DNA from: Xanthomarina sp. F2636L
Lineage (GTDB): Bacteria > Bacteroidota > Bacteroidia > Flavobacteriales > Flavobacteriaceae
NCBI RefSeq assembly: GCF_026410195.1
Contig: NZ_JAPMLM010000055.1
Coordinates: forward strand, 310,001 to 374,000
Direction: 5' to 3'
DNA: 64,000 bases
The notes beneath the pieces are model-generated. The model was not told where the DNA came from. It saw only the letters and a list, made by a program, of their open reading frames with translations, and searched no databases. The translations under genes were made by a program, and so were the position numbers. Positions 51,433 through 58,815 of this stretch are shown here, one piece after another (position 1 is the first letter of the stretch; each line of letters starts with the position of its first letter).

Positions 51433-52682
51433 ACGTACTCTTAAAATCTGCCACAATTATTGACTCTAAAAGCGATTTCCATAATCAGACAGTCGATATC
51501 CTAATTGAAAATGGTGTGATTTCTAAAATATCAAAATCCATTAAGAATAGTAAGAACGTCAAGGAAATAGATTTAGTTAACCTTCATGTGTCTCAAGGTT
51601 GGTTTGATAGTAGTGTGAGTTTTGGAGAACCTGGTTTTGAAGAAAGAGAAACCCTGGAAAATGGTTTAAATACAGCCGCTTGGTCAGGATTTACTTCTGT
51701 TGCTTTAAATCCAAACACCAATCCAGTAATAGATTGTAATTCCGATGTTTCATTTATAAAAAATAAAGCTAGAAAACATGCTGTAAACCTTTATCCAATT
51801 GGGGCTTTAACCAAAGAAAGCAAGGGGATTGATTTAGCTGAATTATTCGATATGAAAAATGCAGGAGCTATCGCTTTTGGCGATTATAAAAAACCTATTG
51901 AAAATCCTAATTTGCTAAAAATTTCTTTGCAATATGCTAGCAATTTTGATGGTTTGGTACTTTCATTTCCACAAGAAAACAAGATTTCAGGAAAAGGAGT
52001 TATGAACGAACAACTTACAAGTACTTCCATTGGTTTAAAAGGAAATCCGAATATGGCTGAAGAACTACAAATTGTAAGAGACTTATTTATATTAGAATAT
52101 ACTGAAGGAAAACTTCATATTCCAACTATTTCCACAGCAAAATCTGTAGAACTCATTCGAGAGGCAAAACAGAAAAAACTCGATGTTAGTTGTAGTATTG
52201 CTATTCATAATCTTGTATTAACGGACGAAACTCTAACCACATTTAACACCAATTTCAAAGTATTACCTCCTTTAAGAACTCAAGAAGATATCAATGCTTT
52301 AATTGATGGTTTAAAAGACGGTACGATTGATATGATTACCAGTGATCACAATCCTATAGATATCGAACACAAAAAAATTGAATTCGATTTAGCTAAATAC
52401 GGAACCATTGGCCTAGAATCTGCTTTCGGAATTTTAAACAACCGTTTTAGTACGAAAAAAACAATCGATTATTTAACCAAAGGAAAAAGCAGATTTGGAA
52501 TACCTTCTCAAGTGATAGCCATTGGAAATAAAGCAGATTTGACTTTATTTAATCCTAATGGAAATCAGAAATTTTCGAAAGATGATATTAAATCCACCTC
52601 CAAGAATGCCATTTTCCTGGATTGCGAAACCAAAGGTGAAGTATATGGTATTGTTGCTAATAATAAACTTGTTTTAAATTAA
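51429..52682 (+). CDS. dihydroorotase homologue lacking metal ligands, probably inactive
   Basis: 417 residues with the amidohydrolase fold of class I dihydroorotase, including the N-terminal beta part, PPLRTQEDINAL and SDHNPIDIEH. However, the zinc-binding pair seen as HxH in active enzymes is replaced: the segment DSSVSFGEPG at residues 60-69 has Ser62 and Ser64 where histidines belong. The later ligand in HxxHIST is Thr233 (HIPTIST). His260 and the SDH aspartate remain. Pyrimidine synthesis by this protein is therefore unlikely; it may be structural or regulatory. It overlaps the BatA-type gene by four bases and is followed after four bases by a small membrane protein. A second, active pyrC should exist elsewhere. 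Confidence 0.85.
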   Translation: MNVLLKSATIIDSKSDFHNQTVDILIENGVISKISKSIKNSKNVKEIDLVNLHVSQGWFDSSVSFGEPGFEERETLENGLNTAAWSGFTSVALNPNTNPVIDCNSDVSFIKNKARKHAVNLYPIGALTKESKGIDLAELFDMKNAGAIAFGDYKKPIENPNLLKISLQYASNFDGLVLSFPQENKISGKGVMNEQLTSTSIGLKGNPNMAEELQIVRDLFILEYTEGKLHIPTISTAKSVELIREAKQKKLDVSCSIAIHNLVLTDETLTTFNTNFKVLPPLRTQEDINALIDGLKDGTIDMITSDHNPIDIEHKKIEFDLAKYGTIGLESAFGILNNRFSTKKTIDYLTKGKSRFGIPSQVIAIGNKADLTLFNPNGNQKFSKDDIKSTSKNAIFLDCETKGEVYGIVANNKLVLN

Positions 52683-52686
52683 ATCT

Positions 52687-53013
52687 ATGTCAAATCAAAC
52701 CATTCAAGAAGGAAAAACGTTGGCTATTGTTAGTTATTTAACTTTTATTGGATTAATAATAGCTATAATAATGAATCTAGAAAAAAAGAATACATTTACT
52801 TTTTTTCATGTAAGACAAATGCTGGGTTTAATCCTAATGCTACTTTTTTCAAATTTAGTTGAAGAATATGTAAATAGTTGGTTAGGAACTAGCTTTTGGA
52901 TAATTACTTTTGTTTGCTGGCTATTTGGAATTTTTTATGCTGCAAAAGGAGAAGCAAGACCTATTCCTGTTATTGGAGAAAAGTTCCAAGAGTGGTTTAG
53001 AAACATTAATTAA
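52687..53013 (+). CDS. small DUF4870/Tic20-like membrane protein
   Basis: 108 residues with three hydrophobic segments (near 13-30, 43-60 and 68-86). The sequence FFHVRQMLGLILMLL in the middle and YAAKGEARPIPVIGEKFQ at the end match the DUF4870 / Tic20-like pattern, whose members are often annotated as import-component proteins with no proven activity in bacteria. It lies four bases after the dihydroorotase-like gene and 11 bases before the esterase gene, so it is co-transcribed with both. Confidence 0.8.
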   Translation: MSNQTIQEGKTLAIVSYLTFIGLIIAIIMNLEKKNTFTFFHVRQMLGLILMLLFSNLVEEYVNSWLGTSFWIITFVCWLFGIFYAAKGEARPIPVIGEKFQEWFRNIN

Positions 53014-53024
53014 ATAATTATATT

Positions 53025-53666
53025 TTGAGCTTATCATACATTACAAGACCATCTACTTTAAAGGAAAATGCCCCATTATTAATTTTGTGTCATGGTTATG
53101 GTAGCGATGAAAACGACTTGTTTTCCTTTGCTTCCGAATTACCTGAAGAATTGTTTATCATTTCGTTAAAAGCACCTTATCAGCTCCAACCCTATGGAAA
53201 TGCCTGGTATGCTATTAATTTTGATGCAGAGCAAAACAAATGGAGCGACGATGAGCAAGCAAAAATATCTAGAGATTTAATAGCTGATTTTATAGATGAA
53301 GCATGCAGCAAATATCCAGTAAACAAGGATAATGTTACTATTCTAGGTTTTAGTCAGGGTACAATTTTAAGCTATGCTGTAGCATTAACTTATCCTGAAA
53401 AAATAAATCAAGTTATTGCTTTAAGTGGTTATATCAATGAGAATATTATTCCAAAAGACATGTCTAAAAAAGACTATTCACATTTAAGCTTTTATTGCTC
53501 TCATGGTAATGTAGATCAAGTATTACCTGTAGAATGGGCAAGAAAAGCACCTAAGTTTTTAGAAGCTTTAAATATAGAGCATCAATATTCAGAATTTCCT
53601 GTAGGACATGGTGTTGCTCCTCAGAATTTTTATGAATTTAGAAAATGGCTCCTCGATAAAATATAA
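53025..53666 (+). CDS. alpha/beta hydrolase, phospholipase/carboxylesterase family
   Basis: 213 residues from a TTG start at 53025 (SLSYITRPSTLKENAPLLIL). No ATG is available upstream in frame within the short gap. The catalytic serine is in GFSQGTIL near 110-117, the aspartate is in NVDQVLP, and the histidine is in GHGVAPQN near 195. LILCHGYGSDENDLFSF near 18-34 is the oxyanion/lid segment. The family has carboxylesterase, lysophospholipase and thioesterase activities. It is the last gene of the BatA-type operon and is convergent with the gene ending at 53671. Confidence 0.88.
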   Translation: MSLSYITRPSTLKENAPLLILCHGYGSDENDLFSFASELPEELFIISLKAPYQLQPYGNAWYAINFDAEQNKWSDDEQAKISRDLIADFIDEACSKYPVNKDNVTILGFSQGTILSYAVALTYPEKINQVIALSGYINENIIPKDMSKKDYSHLSFYCSHGNVDQVLPVEWARKAPKFLEALNIEHQYSEFPVGHGVAPQNFYEFRKWLLDKI

Positions 53667-53670
53667 CCTT

Positions 53671-54174
53671 TTATTGCGTTTGATACAAAAACGAATCGAT
53701 TAACTTAAACTTTAACTCATCATTTTCAGTAATTTCATAATATAGTAATAATTCTCCCCAATATTTTCCATCAGAAAAATTGGTAATAATCCATTTGTGA
53801 TTTAAAATTCTAATGGAATTAATCAACATCTTACCCTCAGTCATTGATGCATAAGGAATAAGAGGGTGTTCTTCAGTTTTTAATAAATTTAACTCGTAAA
53901 TTTCATCTTTAATAAATGGAATTAATTCAGCCACATTGTAACCTTGTTCTTCAAAATAAGACATAGCTGCTTCAGTTTGGTCTAATTTAAATTCAGATAA
54001 TGTTAAAACTTGATCTCTTAACTCAGAAATAGTATCCTTATAGCTTTCCTTTTGTCCTAAAATTCTTTCGTATTTCACATTATAAGCATCTAGAATATTT
54101 TTAGAATTTACATATTGAAAAACAACAAGTAAAAGTGTAAAAATAAACAAGTACATAAATATTTTAGTCTTCAT
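53671..54174 (-). CDS. small membrane-anchored protein, unknown function
   Basis: 167 residues. One N-terminal helix (residues 6-22) anchors the protein. Residues 27-75 are helical and charged, with a coiled-coil-like pattern (KYERILGQKESYKDTISELR). The C-terminal part is beta-rich, with KWIITNFSDGKYWGELLLYY. No known motif was recognised. Its ATG overlaps the stop of the MBL-fold gene by one base (TAATG), so the pair is coupled. Only five bases separate its stop from that of the convergent esterase gene. Confidence 0.7.
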   Translation of the reverse strand: MKTKIFMYLFIFTLLLVVFQYVNSKNILDAYNVKYERILGQKESYKDTISELRDQVLTLSEFKLDQTEAAMSYFEEQGYNVAELIPFIKDEIYELNLLKTEEHPLIPYASMTEGKMLINSIRILNHKWIITNFSDGKYWGELLLYYEITENDELKFKLIDSFLYQTQ

Positions 54175-54935
54175 TATATAGTAATTTGTAAGTTATCGTA
54201 AGCCAAAAAAACGTTTTCTGGTAAGGTTTGTTGAACATCGTCATGAAATCCCATTAAATGACTAATATGTGTTAAATAAGCTTTTTTAGGGTTTACTTTT
54301 TTTATAAAATTCAAAGCTTCTTCTAAATTAAAATGTGTAGCATGTGGCTCTTGCCTCAAGGCATTAATAACAAGTACATCCAAATTCTGTAATTTTTTGA
54401 TTTCTTCATCTGCAACAGTTTTCATATCTGTTAAATAGGCAAACTTATCAAATCTATACCCAAAAACCTGAAGATTATAATGCATACCATCTATAGGTGT
54501 TACTTTCAAATTAGCTAGTGAAAATGGCTCATTTTTAACCTCATTTAAAAGAACTCCTGGTGCACCTGGATATTTATTTTCAGTTTTAAAAATATAATCA
54601 AATCTTCTGGTAAGCTCATCTATTACACGCTTATGCGCATAAACAGGAATGTCTCCCTGTCTAAAAAAAAACGGTCTAATATCGTCCAAACCTGCTGTAT
54701 GGTCTGCATGTTCGTGAGTAAATAAAATACCATCTATTTTAGTGCAAGAATTACTAAGCATTTGCTGTCTGAAATCTGGTCCACAATCAATTACATATGC
54801 AAAAGAATCCCACTCGATGAGAACGGAAACCCTGAGACGTTTATCTTTAAAATTAGCGCTAAGGCAAACAGGATGCGTACTACCAATAACTGGAATTCCT
54901 TGAGATGTTCCCGTGCCCAAAAATGTTATTTTCAA
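54174..54935 (-). CDS. MBL-fold metallo-hydrolase, PhnP/lipoate-phosphodiesterase-like branch
   Basis: 253 residues from the TTG at 54935, which gives the family start KITFLGTGTSQGIPVIG. An ATG at 54992 in the same frame would add 19 residues, but the plus-strand promoter -7 box at 54993-55000 and a minus-strand -7 box at 54953-54960 lie there, so I prefer the TTG. Zinc motifs: THEHADHTAGLDD, DCGPDFR, MHY and THISHLMGFHDD. This branch includes cyclic phosphodiesterase PhnP and other phosphoesterases; the exact substrate is unclear. No phosphonate genes are nearby. Confidence 0.85.
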   Translation of the reverse strand: MKITFLGTGTSQGIPVIGSTHPVCLSANFKDKRLRVSVLIEWDSFAYVIDCGPDFRQQMLSNSCTKIDGILFTHEHADHTAGLDDIRPFFFRQGDIPVYAHKRVIDELTRRFDYIFKTENKYPGAPGVLLNEVKNEPFSLANLKVTPIDGMHYNLQVFGYRFDKFAYLTDMKTVADEEIKKLQNLDVLVINALRQEPHATHFNLEEALNFIKKVNPKKAYLTHISHLMGFHDDVQQTLPENVFLAYDNLQITI

Positions 54936-54952
54936 TGAGATATATTTTGAAA

Positions 54953-54960
54953 CAAAAATA
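54953..54960 (-). promoter_or_regulatory. candidate minus-strand -7 element TATTTTTG
   Basis: Exact TAnnTTTG on the minus strand. It would start transcription near 54946, just before the TTG start at 54935 and after the ATG at 54992, which supports the shorter protein. Confidence 0.4.
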
Positions 54961-54971
54961 AGGTTATTTTT

Positions 54972-55000
54972 TTGTTTAACACGGTAATTCAATACCTTTG
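54972..55000 (+). promoter_or_regulatory. promoter for the conserved gene at 55027
   Basis: TTG (54972-54974), an 18-base spacer, then TACCTTTG (54993-55000): a full match to the Bacteroidota -33/-7 pattern. It lies 26 bases before the ATG. A GATTAA/TTAATC hairpin at 55002-55016 follows at once. Confidence 0.6.
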
Positions 55001-55026
55001 TGATTAAGATTTAATCCAAACTAAGA

Positions 55027-56478
55027 ATGGAAATTAGCTTAAAAGGCGATAAAGAATTTAACGAAATACCTTCAATAAAAACCAAAGCACTTCGTATAAA
55101 TCTAAATGAACATATTTATGGAACTTTTGCTGAAATTGGTGCCGGACAGGAAACTGTAAGGCAGTTTTTTAGAGCTGGTGGTGCGTCTGGAACAATTGCA
55201 AAAGCCATGTCTGCTTACGACAAGGATTTTAGTGATGCCATTTATGGTATAGAGGAAGATGGACGCTATGTAACTGAAGCGCGTTTACATAAAATGTTAG
55301 ATCATGAAATTAATCTTATAGAACAACGATTAATAAGAGATAAGCATCCAAATAAATTATTCTTTTCCTATGCCAATACTGTAACCACCATAGATTTTGC
55401 TAAACAGTACAAAGGACATGGTTGGGTTGGAATTAGATATCAAGTGGAACCTTATCAAGAATATAACGAAATTACATTACACCTTCGTTTTAAAGAAAAC
55501 GATGCTCGCTTACAGCAAGAAACTTTAGGGACTTTAGGGACCAACTTAATTTATGGCGCCTACTATAAATATAATGAACCTAAAAAATTACTTCGTTATT
55601 TATACGACCATTTAGATAAAGATCAATTAGAAATAGATACCATTAACTTTTCTGGACCTATTTTCGAAGACGTTGATAACCGTTTAATGAGTCTACAATT
55701 GGTCAAAAATGGAATGACAGATGCCGTAATGTTTGCTCCTGATGGGAATAATGTTCTTCCTGCAAAAGTTTTATATAAGAAAAATATTTTAGCCTTACGT
55801 GGTAGCTTTAGACCTGTAACTAAAGTAAACATGGATATGTATCAAAGATCTTACGACATGTTTATTAAAGAGAATAAAGTTGATGTTGATAAAACTCAAG
55901 TGGTTTTTGAAATTACTCTCTCCAATTTACGTGCTGAAGGAGAAATTGACGAACAAGATTTTATGGACAGAGCCAAATTACTTTGTTCTTTAGGGCAAAC
56001 TGTATTAATTTCAAACTTTCAAGAATACTATAAATTAGTTGAATACTTCTCTCAATATACTAAGAGTAGAATGGGCTTGTCCATGGGAGTTAATAATCTA
56101 ATAGATATTTTTGATGAGAAATATTATCGTCATCTAAGTGGTGGAATTCTAGAAGCTTTCGGCAAGTTATTCTTTAAAGATTTACGTGTTTACTTATATC
56201 CAATGGAGGATGAGAATGGCGAGTTGATAACCAGTGAAAACTTAAAAGTGCATCCACGAATGAAAGAGTTGTATAAATTCTTTAAATACAATGGAAAAGT
56301 TGTGGATATTACAGATTACGATAGCAGCATTTTAAATGTATTTTCACGAAATGTGCTCAAAAAGATATCAGATGGGGATGAAGGTTGGGAAACTATGCTA
56401 CCAGAAGGAGTTTCTAAGTTAATTAAAGAGAAAAGCTTGTTTGGTTGCGAAACTGAAGAGACCTTTAGAAATGAATAA
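55027..56478 (+). CDS. conserved cytosolic protein, function unknown
   Basis: 483 residues without signal peptide or membrane helix. The N-terminal half is highly characteristic: KTKALRINLNEHIYGTFAEI near 19-38, then GAGQETVRQFFRAGGASGTI near 39-58, and SAYDKDFSDAIYG near 62-74. The middle contains LFFSYANTVTTIDFAKQYKG and GHGWVGIRYQ. I recall relatives in Bacteroidota and other phyla, some annotated wrongly as TonB-dependent receptors, which the absence of a signal and barrel rules out. No catalytic motif can be named. It has the best promoter match in the window and is divergent from the MBL-fold gene. Confidence 0.75.
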   Translation: MEISLKGDKEFNEIPSIKTKALRINLNEHIYGTFAEIGAGQETVRQFFRAGGASGTIAKAMSAYDKDFSDAIYGIEEDGRYVTEARLHKMLDHEINLIEQRLIRDKHPNKLFFSYANTVTTIDFAKQYKGHGWVGIRYQVEPYQEYNEITLHLRFKENDARLQQETLGTLGTNLIYGAYYKYNEPKKLLRYLYDHLDKDQLEIDTINFSGPIFEDVDNRLMSLQLVKNGMTDAVMFAPDGNNVLPAKVLYKKNILALRGSFRPVTKVNMDMYQRSYDMFIKENKVDVDKTQVVFEITLSNLRAEGEIDEQDFMDRAKLLCSLGQTVLISNFQEYYKLVEYFSQYTKSRMGLSMGVNNLIDIFDEKYYRHLSGGILEAFGKLFFKDLRVYLYPMEDENGELITSENLKVHPRMKELYKFFKYNGKVVDITDYDSSILNVFSRNVLKKISDGDEGWETMLPEGVSKLIKEKSLFGCETEETFRNE

Positions 56479-56493
56479 AAACTAAACACTATA

Positions 56494-56565
56494 TGTCATT
56501 CAGAATGAAACGATGAACCTCATAAGTAATTAAGGTTTTTAAATCTTACTTCCTTCTGAATGACA
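56494..56565. repeat. inverted-repeat element between convergent genes
   Basis: Perfect 12-base arms TGTCATTCAGAA (56494-56505) and TTCTGAATGACA (56554-56565) enclose 48 bases. The arm start TGTCATTC resembles a short repeat widespread in Flavobacteriaceae. It lies between the gene ending at 56478 and bcp and may end both transcripts. Confidence 0.7.
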
Positions 56566-56574
56566 TTTTATATT

Positions 56575-57027
56575 TTATTTCAATATCTGTGCTGTATGCT
56601 CTTTTGTTTTTACCTTTAAAATAACATCTTCAACAATACCGTTTTCATCTATTACAAAAGTAGTTCTATGAATACCTTCGTATTCTCTTCCCATAAATTT
56701 TTTTGGTCCCCAAACACCAAATGCTTCAATCACTTTTTTATCTTCATCTGCTAATAAAGGATACTGGAAATTATATTTATTTTTAAAATTACTCTGCCTT
56801 TTTTCGCTATCTGCACTTACTCCTAGAATCTCGTAACCTGCTTTTTGAAATCTAGAGTAATTATCACTTAAATTACAAGCTTCAGCAGTACATCCTGGCG
56901 TACTGGCTTTTGGATAAAAGAACAATACTAGTTTTTTTCCTTGAAAATCTTTTAAAGAAATGCTATTTCCATCTTGATCTTTTGCTGTAAAATCTGGTGC
57001 TTTATCTCCTGGTTTTAAATTTGTCAT
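56575..57027 (-). CDS. bcp: thioredoxin-dependent peroxiredoxin (BCP/PrxQ)
   Basis: 150 residues, the usual BCP size. The peroxidatic cysteine is in STPGCTAEACNLSDNY near 42-57, with the resolving cysteine five residues later, the PrxQ-alpha arrangement. A C-terminal EGIHRTTFVIDENG carries the conserved Arg. It reduces peroxides in the cytosol using thioredoxin. It is divergent from the nth gene with a 41-base gap, so both repair/oxidative-defence genes share a regulatory space. Confidence 0.94.
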   Translation of the reverse strand: MTNLKPGDKAPDFTAKDQDGNSISLKDFQGKKLVLFFYPKASTPGCTAEACNLSDNYSRFQKAGYEILGVSADSEKRQSNFKNKYNFQYPLLADEDKKVIEAFGVWGPKKFMGREYEGIHRTTFVIDENGIVEDVILKVKTKEHTAQILK

Positions 57028-57029
57028 AG

Positions 57030-57037
57030 TATCTTTG
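57030..57037 (+). promoter_or_regulatory. candidate -7 element TATCTTTG for nth
   Basis: Exact TAnnTTTG match 31 bases before the nth ATG; no upstream TTG at the usual spacing. It lies almost at the bcp start codon. Confidence 0.35.
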
Positions 57038-57068
57038 TTTTAATTCAATTTTTGTAAAAATACAACTT

Positions 57069-57728
57069 ATGTCTAAGCAAGAAAAGGTAGAATTCGTTAT
57101 AAAAACGTTAAAGGAGCTATATCCAACCATACCTGTACCTTTAAATCATAAAGATCCTTACACCTTATTAATTGCGGTTTTAATGTCTGCACAGAGCACA
57201 GATGTTCGCGTGAATCAAATTACTCCAAAATTATTTGCAAAAGCAGATAATCCGTACGATATGGTTAAACTAAGCGTAGAAGAAATCAGGGACATAATTA
57301 GACCCGTAGGTCTATCTCCTATGAAAAGTAAAGGGATTCATGGTCTGTCGCACATATTAATTGACAAACACAATGGTCAAGTACCTAAAACTTATAAAGA
57401 ATTAGAAGAATTACCAGCTGTAGGACATAAAACGGCAGCTGTGGTCTTATCGCAAGCTTTTGGAATACCTGCATTTCCAGTAGATACACATATACATAGA
57501 TTGATGTATCGTTGGGGATTTACAAATGGGAAAAATGTGGTTCAAACAGAAAAAGATGCTAAACGCTTATTCCCTAAAGAAATTTGGAACGATTTACATC
57601 TACAAATTATTTGGTATGGACGTGAATATTCTCCAGCAAGAGGCTGGGATTTAGATAAAGACATCATTACTAAAACCATTGGAAGAAAAAGTGTGTTGAA
57701 AGCACACCCTCAGTACAAACCTGAATAA
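57069..57728 (+). CDS. nth: endonuclease III homologue without an iron-sulfur cluster
   Basis: 219 residues. The helix-hairpin-helix catalytic region is intact: LPAVGHKTAAVVL holds the catalytic lysine, and FPVDTHIHRL holds the catalytic aspartate. These support bifunctional glycosylase/AP lyase activity on oxidised pyrimidines. The normal C-terminal four-cysteine cluster is absent; the equivalent segment reads YGREYSPARGWDLDKDI, and there is no cysteine anywhere in the protein. Cluster-free relatives may be a flavobacterial norm (recalled, not checked). It is divergent from bcp and ends before a strong terminator. Confidence 0.9.
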   Translation: MSKQEKVEFVIKTLKELYPTIPVPLNHKDPYTLLIAVLMSAQSTDVRVNQITPKLFAKADNPYDMVKLSVEEIRDIIRPVGLSPMKSKGIHGLSHILIDKHNGQVPKTYKELEELPAVGHKTAAVVLSQAFGIPAFPVDTHIHRLMYRWGFTNGKNVVQTEKDAKRLFPKEIWNDLHLQIIWYGREYSPARGWDLDKDIITKTIGRKSVLKAHPQYKPE

Positions 57729-57750
57729 AAACCTAAAGCTTCTAAAAACA

Positions 57751-57782
57751 AAAAAGTCCTAACGACTAATTAGGACTTTTTC
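57751..57782 (+). terminator. terminator after nth
   Basis: Arms AAAAAGTCCTAA (57751-57762) and TTAGGACTTTTT (57770-57781), T-rich after the stem. It is also A-rich on the other side, so it may act on the minus-strand small gene as well. Confidence 0.88.
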
Positions 57783-57787
57783 AAAGT

Positions 57788-57934
57788 TTAGTTGAGAAGC
57801 GCTTCAAACTTCATCTTATTACAATTTATAACACTTAAAGCCTTCGAATAATCAAGAAGAAACTGTATGGTTTCGTCTTTTGGGTTCAAATCAATTTGCT
57901 TTTGGGGATTTTTTTGAGAGTAAAGTTTTGCCAT
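57788..57934 (-). CDS. 48-residue conserved-looking small protein downstream of the ECF sigma factor
   Basis: An open frame of 48 codons on the minus strand, ATG at 57934 and TAA at 57788. The product begins MAKLYSQKNPQKQIDLNPKD and continues with ETIQFLLDYSKALSV, then ends KMKFEALLN. It is hydrophilic with a likely C-terminal amphipathic helix. It starts 57 bases after the sigma factor stop, on the same strand, and ends just before the shared terminator, so it is probably in the same transcript. I believe similar small proteins occur in Flavobacteriaceae, but that needs a search. It may be a regulator of the sigma factor or an unrelated small protein. Confidence 0.65.
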   Translation of the reverse strand: MAKLYSQKNPQKQIDLNPKDETIQFLLDYSKALSVINCNKMKFEALLN

Positions 57935-57991
57935 TAAAAATGTTTTATGGGTTTATTTACAATCTAAACGAAGCAAATCTATTTTTATTGT

Positions 57992-58576
57992 TTAATTAGT
58001 TAAAATAATATTATGTTTATCAATTATCTTTCTCATATTAATTAAAGCATAACGCATTCTGCCTAAGGCCGTATTGATACTTACTCCTGTATTATCAGAT
58101 ATTTCTTTAAAGCTCATATCTCTGTACATACGCATCATTAATACTTCTTTTTGGTCTTCTGGTAATTCTTCAATAACCTTTCTAATATCAGACTCTACCT
58201 GCTCTTTTATAATGCTTTTTTCTGCATCTAAAGTACTATCACTTAGTACAGAAAATATATTAAAATCTCCTGTATTACTAAATTTAGGCATACGAGTATT
58301 CTTTCTAAAGTGATCGATAACCAAATTATGAGCTATACGCATAACCCAAGGTAAAAATTTACCTTCCTCGTTATATTTACCTCTTTTTAAGGTTTTAATA
58401 ACTTTGATAAACGTGTCTTGAAAAATGTCTTCAGCCACATCTTTATCATAGACTTTGGAATAAATAAAACTGTAAATTCGTTGTTTGTGCCTGATAATTA
58501 AAACCTCTAAAGCAGGTTCATCACCATTAATGTAGTTGCAAACTAGCGTAGCATCTGTGATAAGTTCGTTTCGCAT
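57992..58576 (-). CDS. ECF-type RNA polymerase sigma factor
   Basis: 194 residues from the ATG at 58576; an upstream ATG at 58594 would add six residues, less typical of the family. Region 2 includes RIYSFIYSKVYDKDVAEDIF and QDTFIKVIKTLKRG, the -10 binding helices. Region 4 is a helix-turn-helix with MSFKEISDNTGVSINTALGR near residues 150-170. No anti-sigma gene is adjacent, unlike many ECF systems; the 48-residue gene is the only same-strand neighbour. It has a good minus-strand promoter with a leader near 100 bases. Its regulon cannot be told from here. Confidence 0.92.
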   Translation of the reverse strand: MRNELITDATLVCNYINGDEPALEVLIIRHKQRIYSFIYSKVYDKDVAEDIFQDTFIKVIKTLKRGKYNEEGKFLPWVMRIAHNLVIDHFRKNTRMPKFSNTGDFNIFSVLSDSTLDAEKSIIKEQVESDIRKVIEELPEDQKEVLMMRMYRDMSFKEISDNTGVSINTALGRMRYALINMRKIIDKHNIILTN

Positions 58577-58685
58577 AATTATTACTTTAAACATAAAGAA
58601 GTCTCTATGTTTTTTGGGGTTAAATAACTTTTTAAAGTAATATTATGCTATAGGCTAGACGAGTGATTTTAAGATTAGTAAGTTC

Positions 58686-58717
58686 CAAATATAATAACAT
58701 TCTTGTATAAATAGCAA
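58686..58717 (-). promoter_or_regulatory. promoter of the ECF sigma factor
   Basis: On the minus strand TTG (58717-58715), a 21-base spacer, then TATATTTG (58693-58686), a full -33/-7 match. Predicted leader is about 100 bases. Confidence 0.55.
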
Positions 58718-58784
58718 ATAAAGTTTTATTTTTTATAAAAAAATATTCGATAACATTCCATTTTTTAGGCTGATTTACTTATAG

Positions 58785-58792
58785 TATCTTTG
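58785..58792 (+). promoter_or_regulatory. candidate -7 element TATCTTTG for uvrA
   Basis: Exact TAnnTTTG match 23 bases before the uvrA ATG; no upstream TTG at the usual spacing. Confidence 0.35.
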
Positions 58793-58815
58793 CAAAATTA
58801 TCGCCTATATAATTT

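Noticed and set aside
51429-52682. Annotation as a working dihydroorotase (pyrC)
   Set aside because: The HxH zinc pair is Ser-x-Ser and a further ligand is Thr.
54936-54992. N-terminal extension of the MBL-fold protein from ATG 54992
   Set aside because: It overlaps both divergent -7 boxes, and the family start matches the TTG at 54935.
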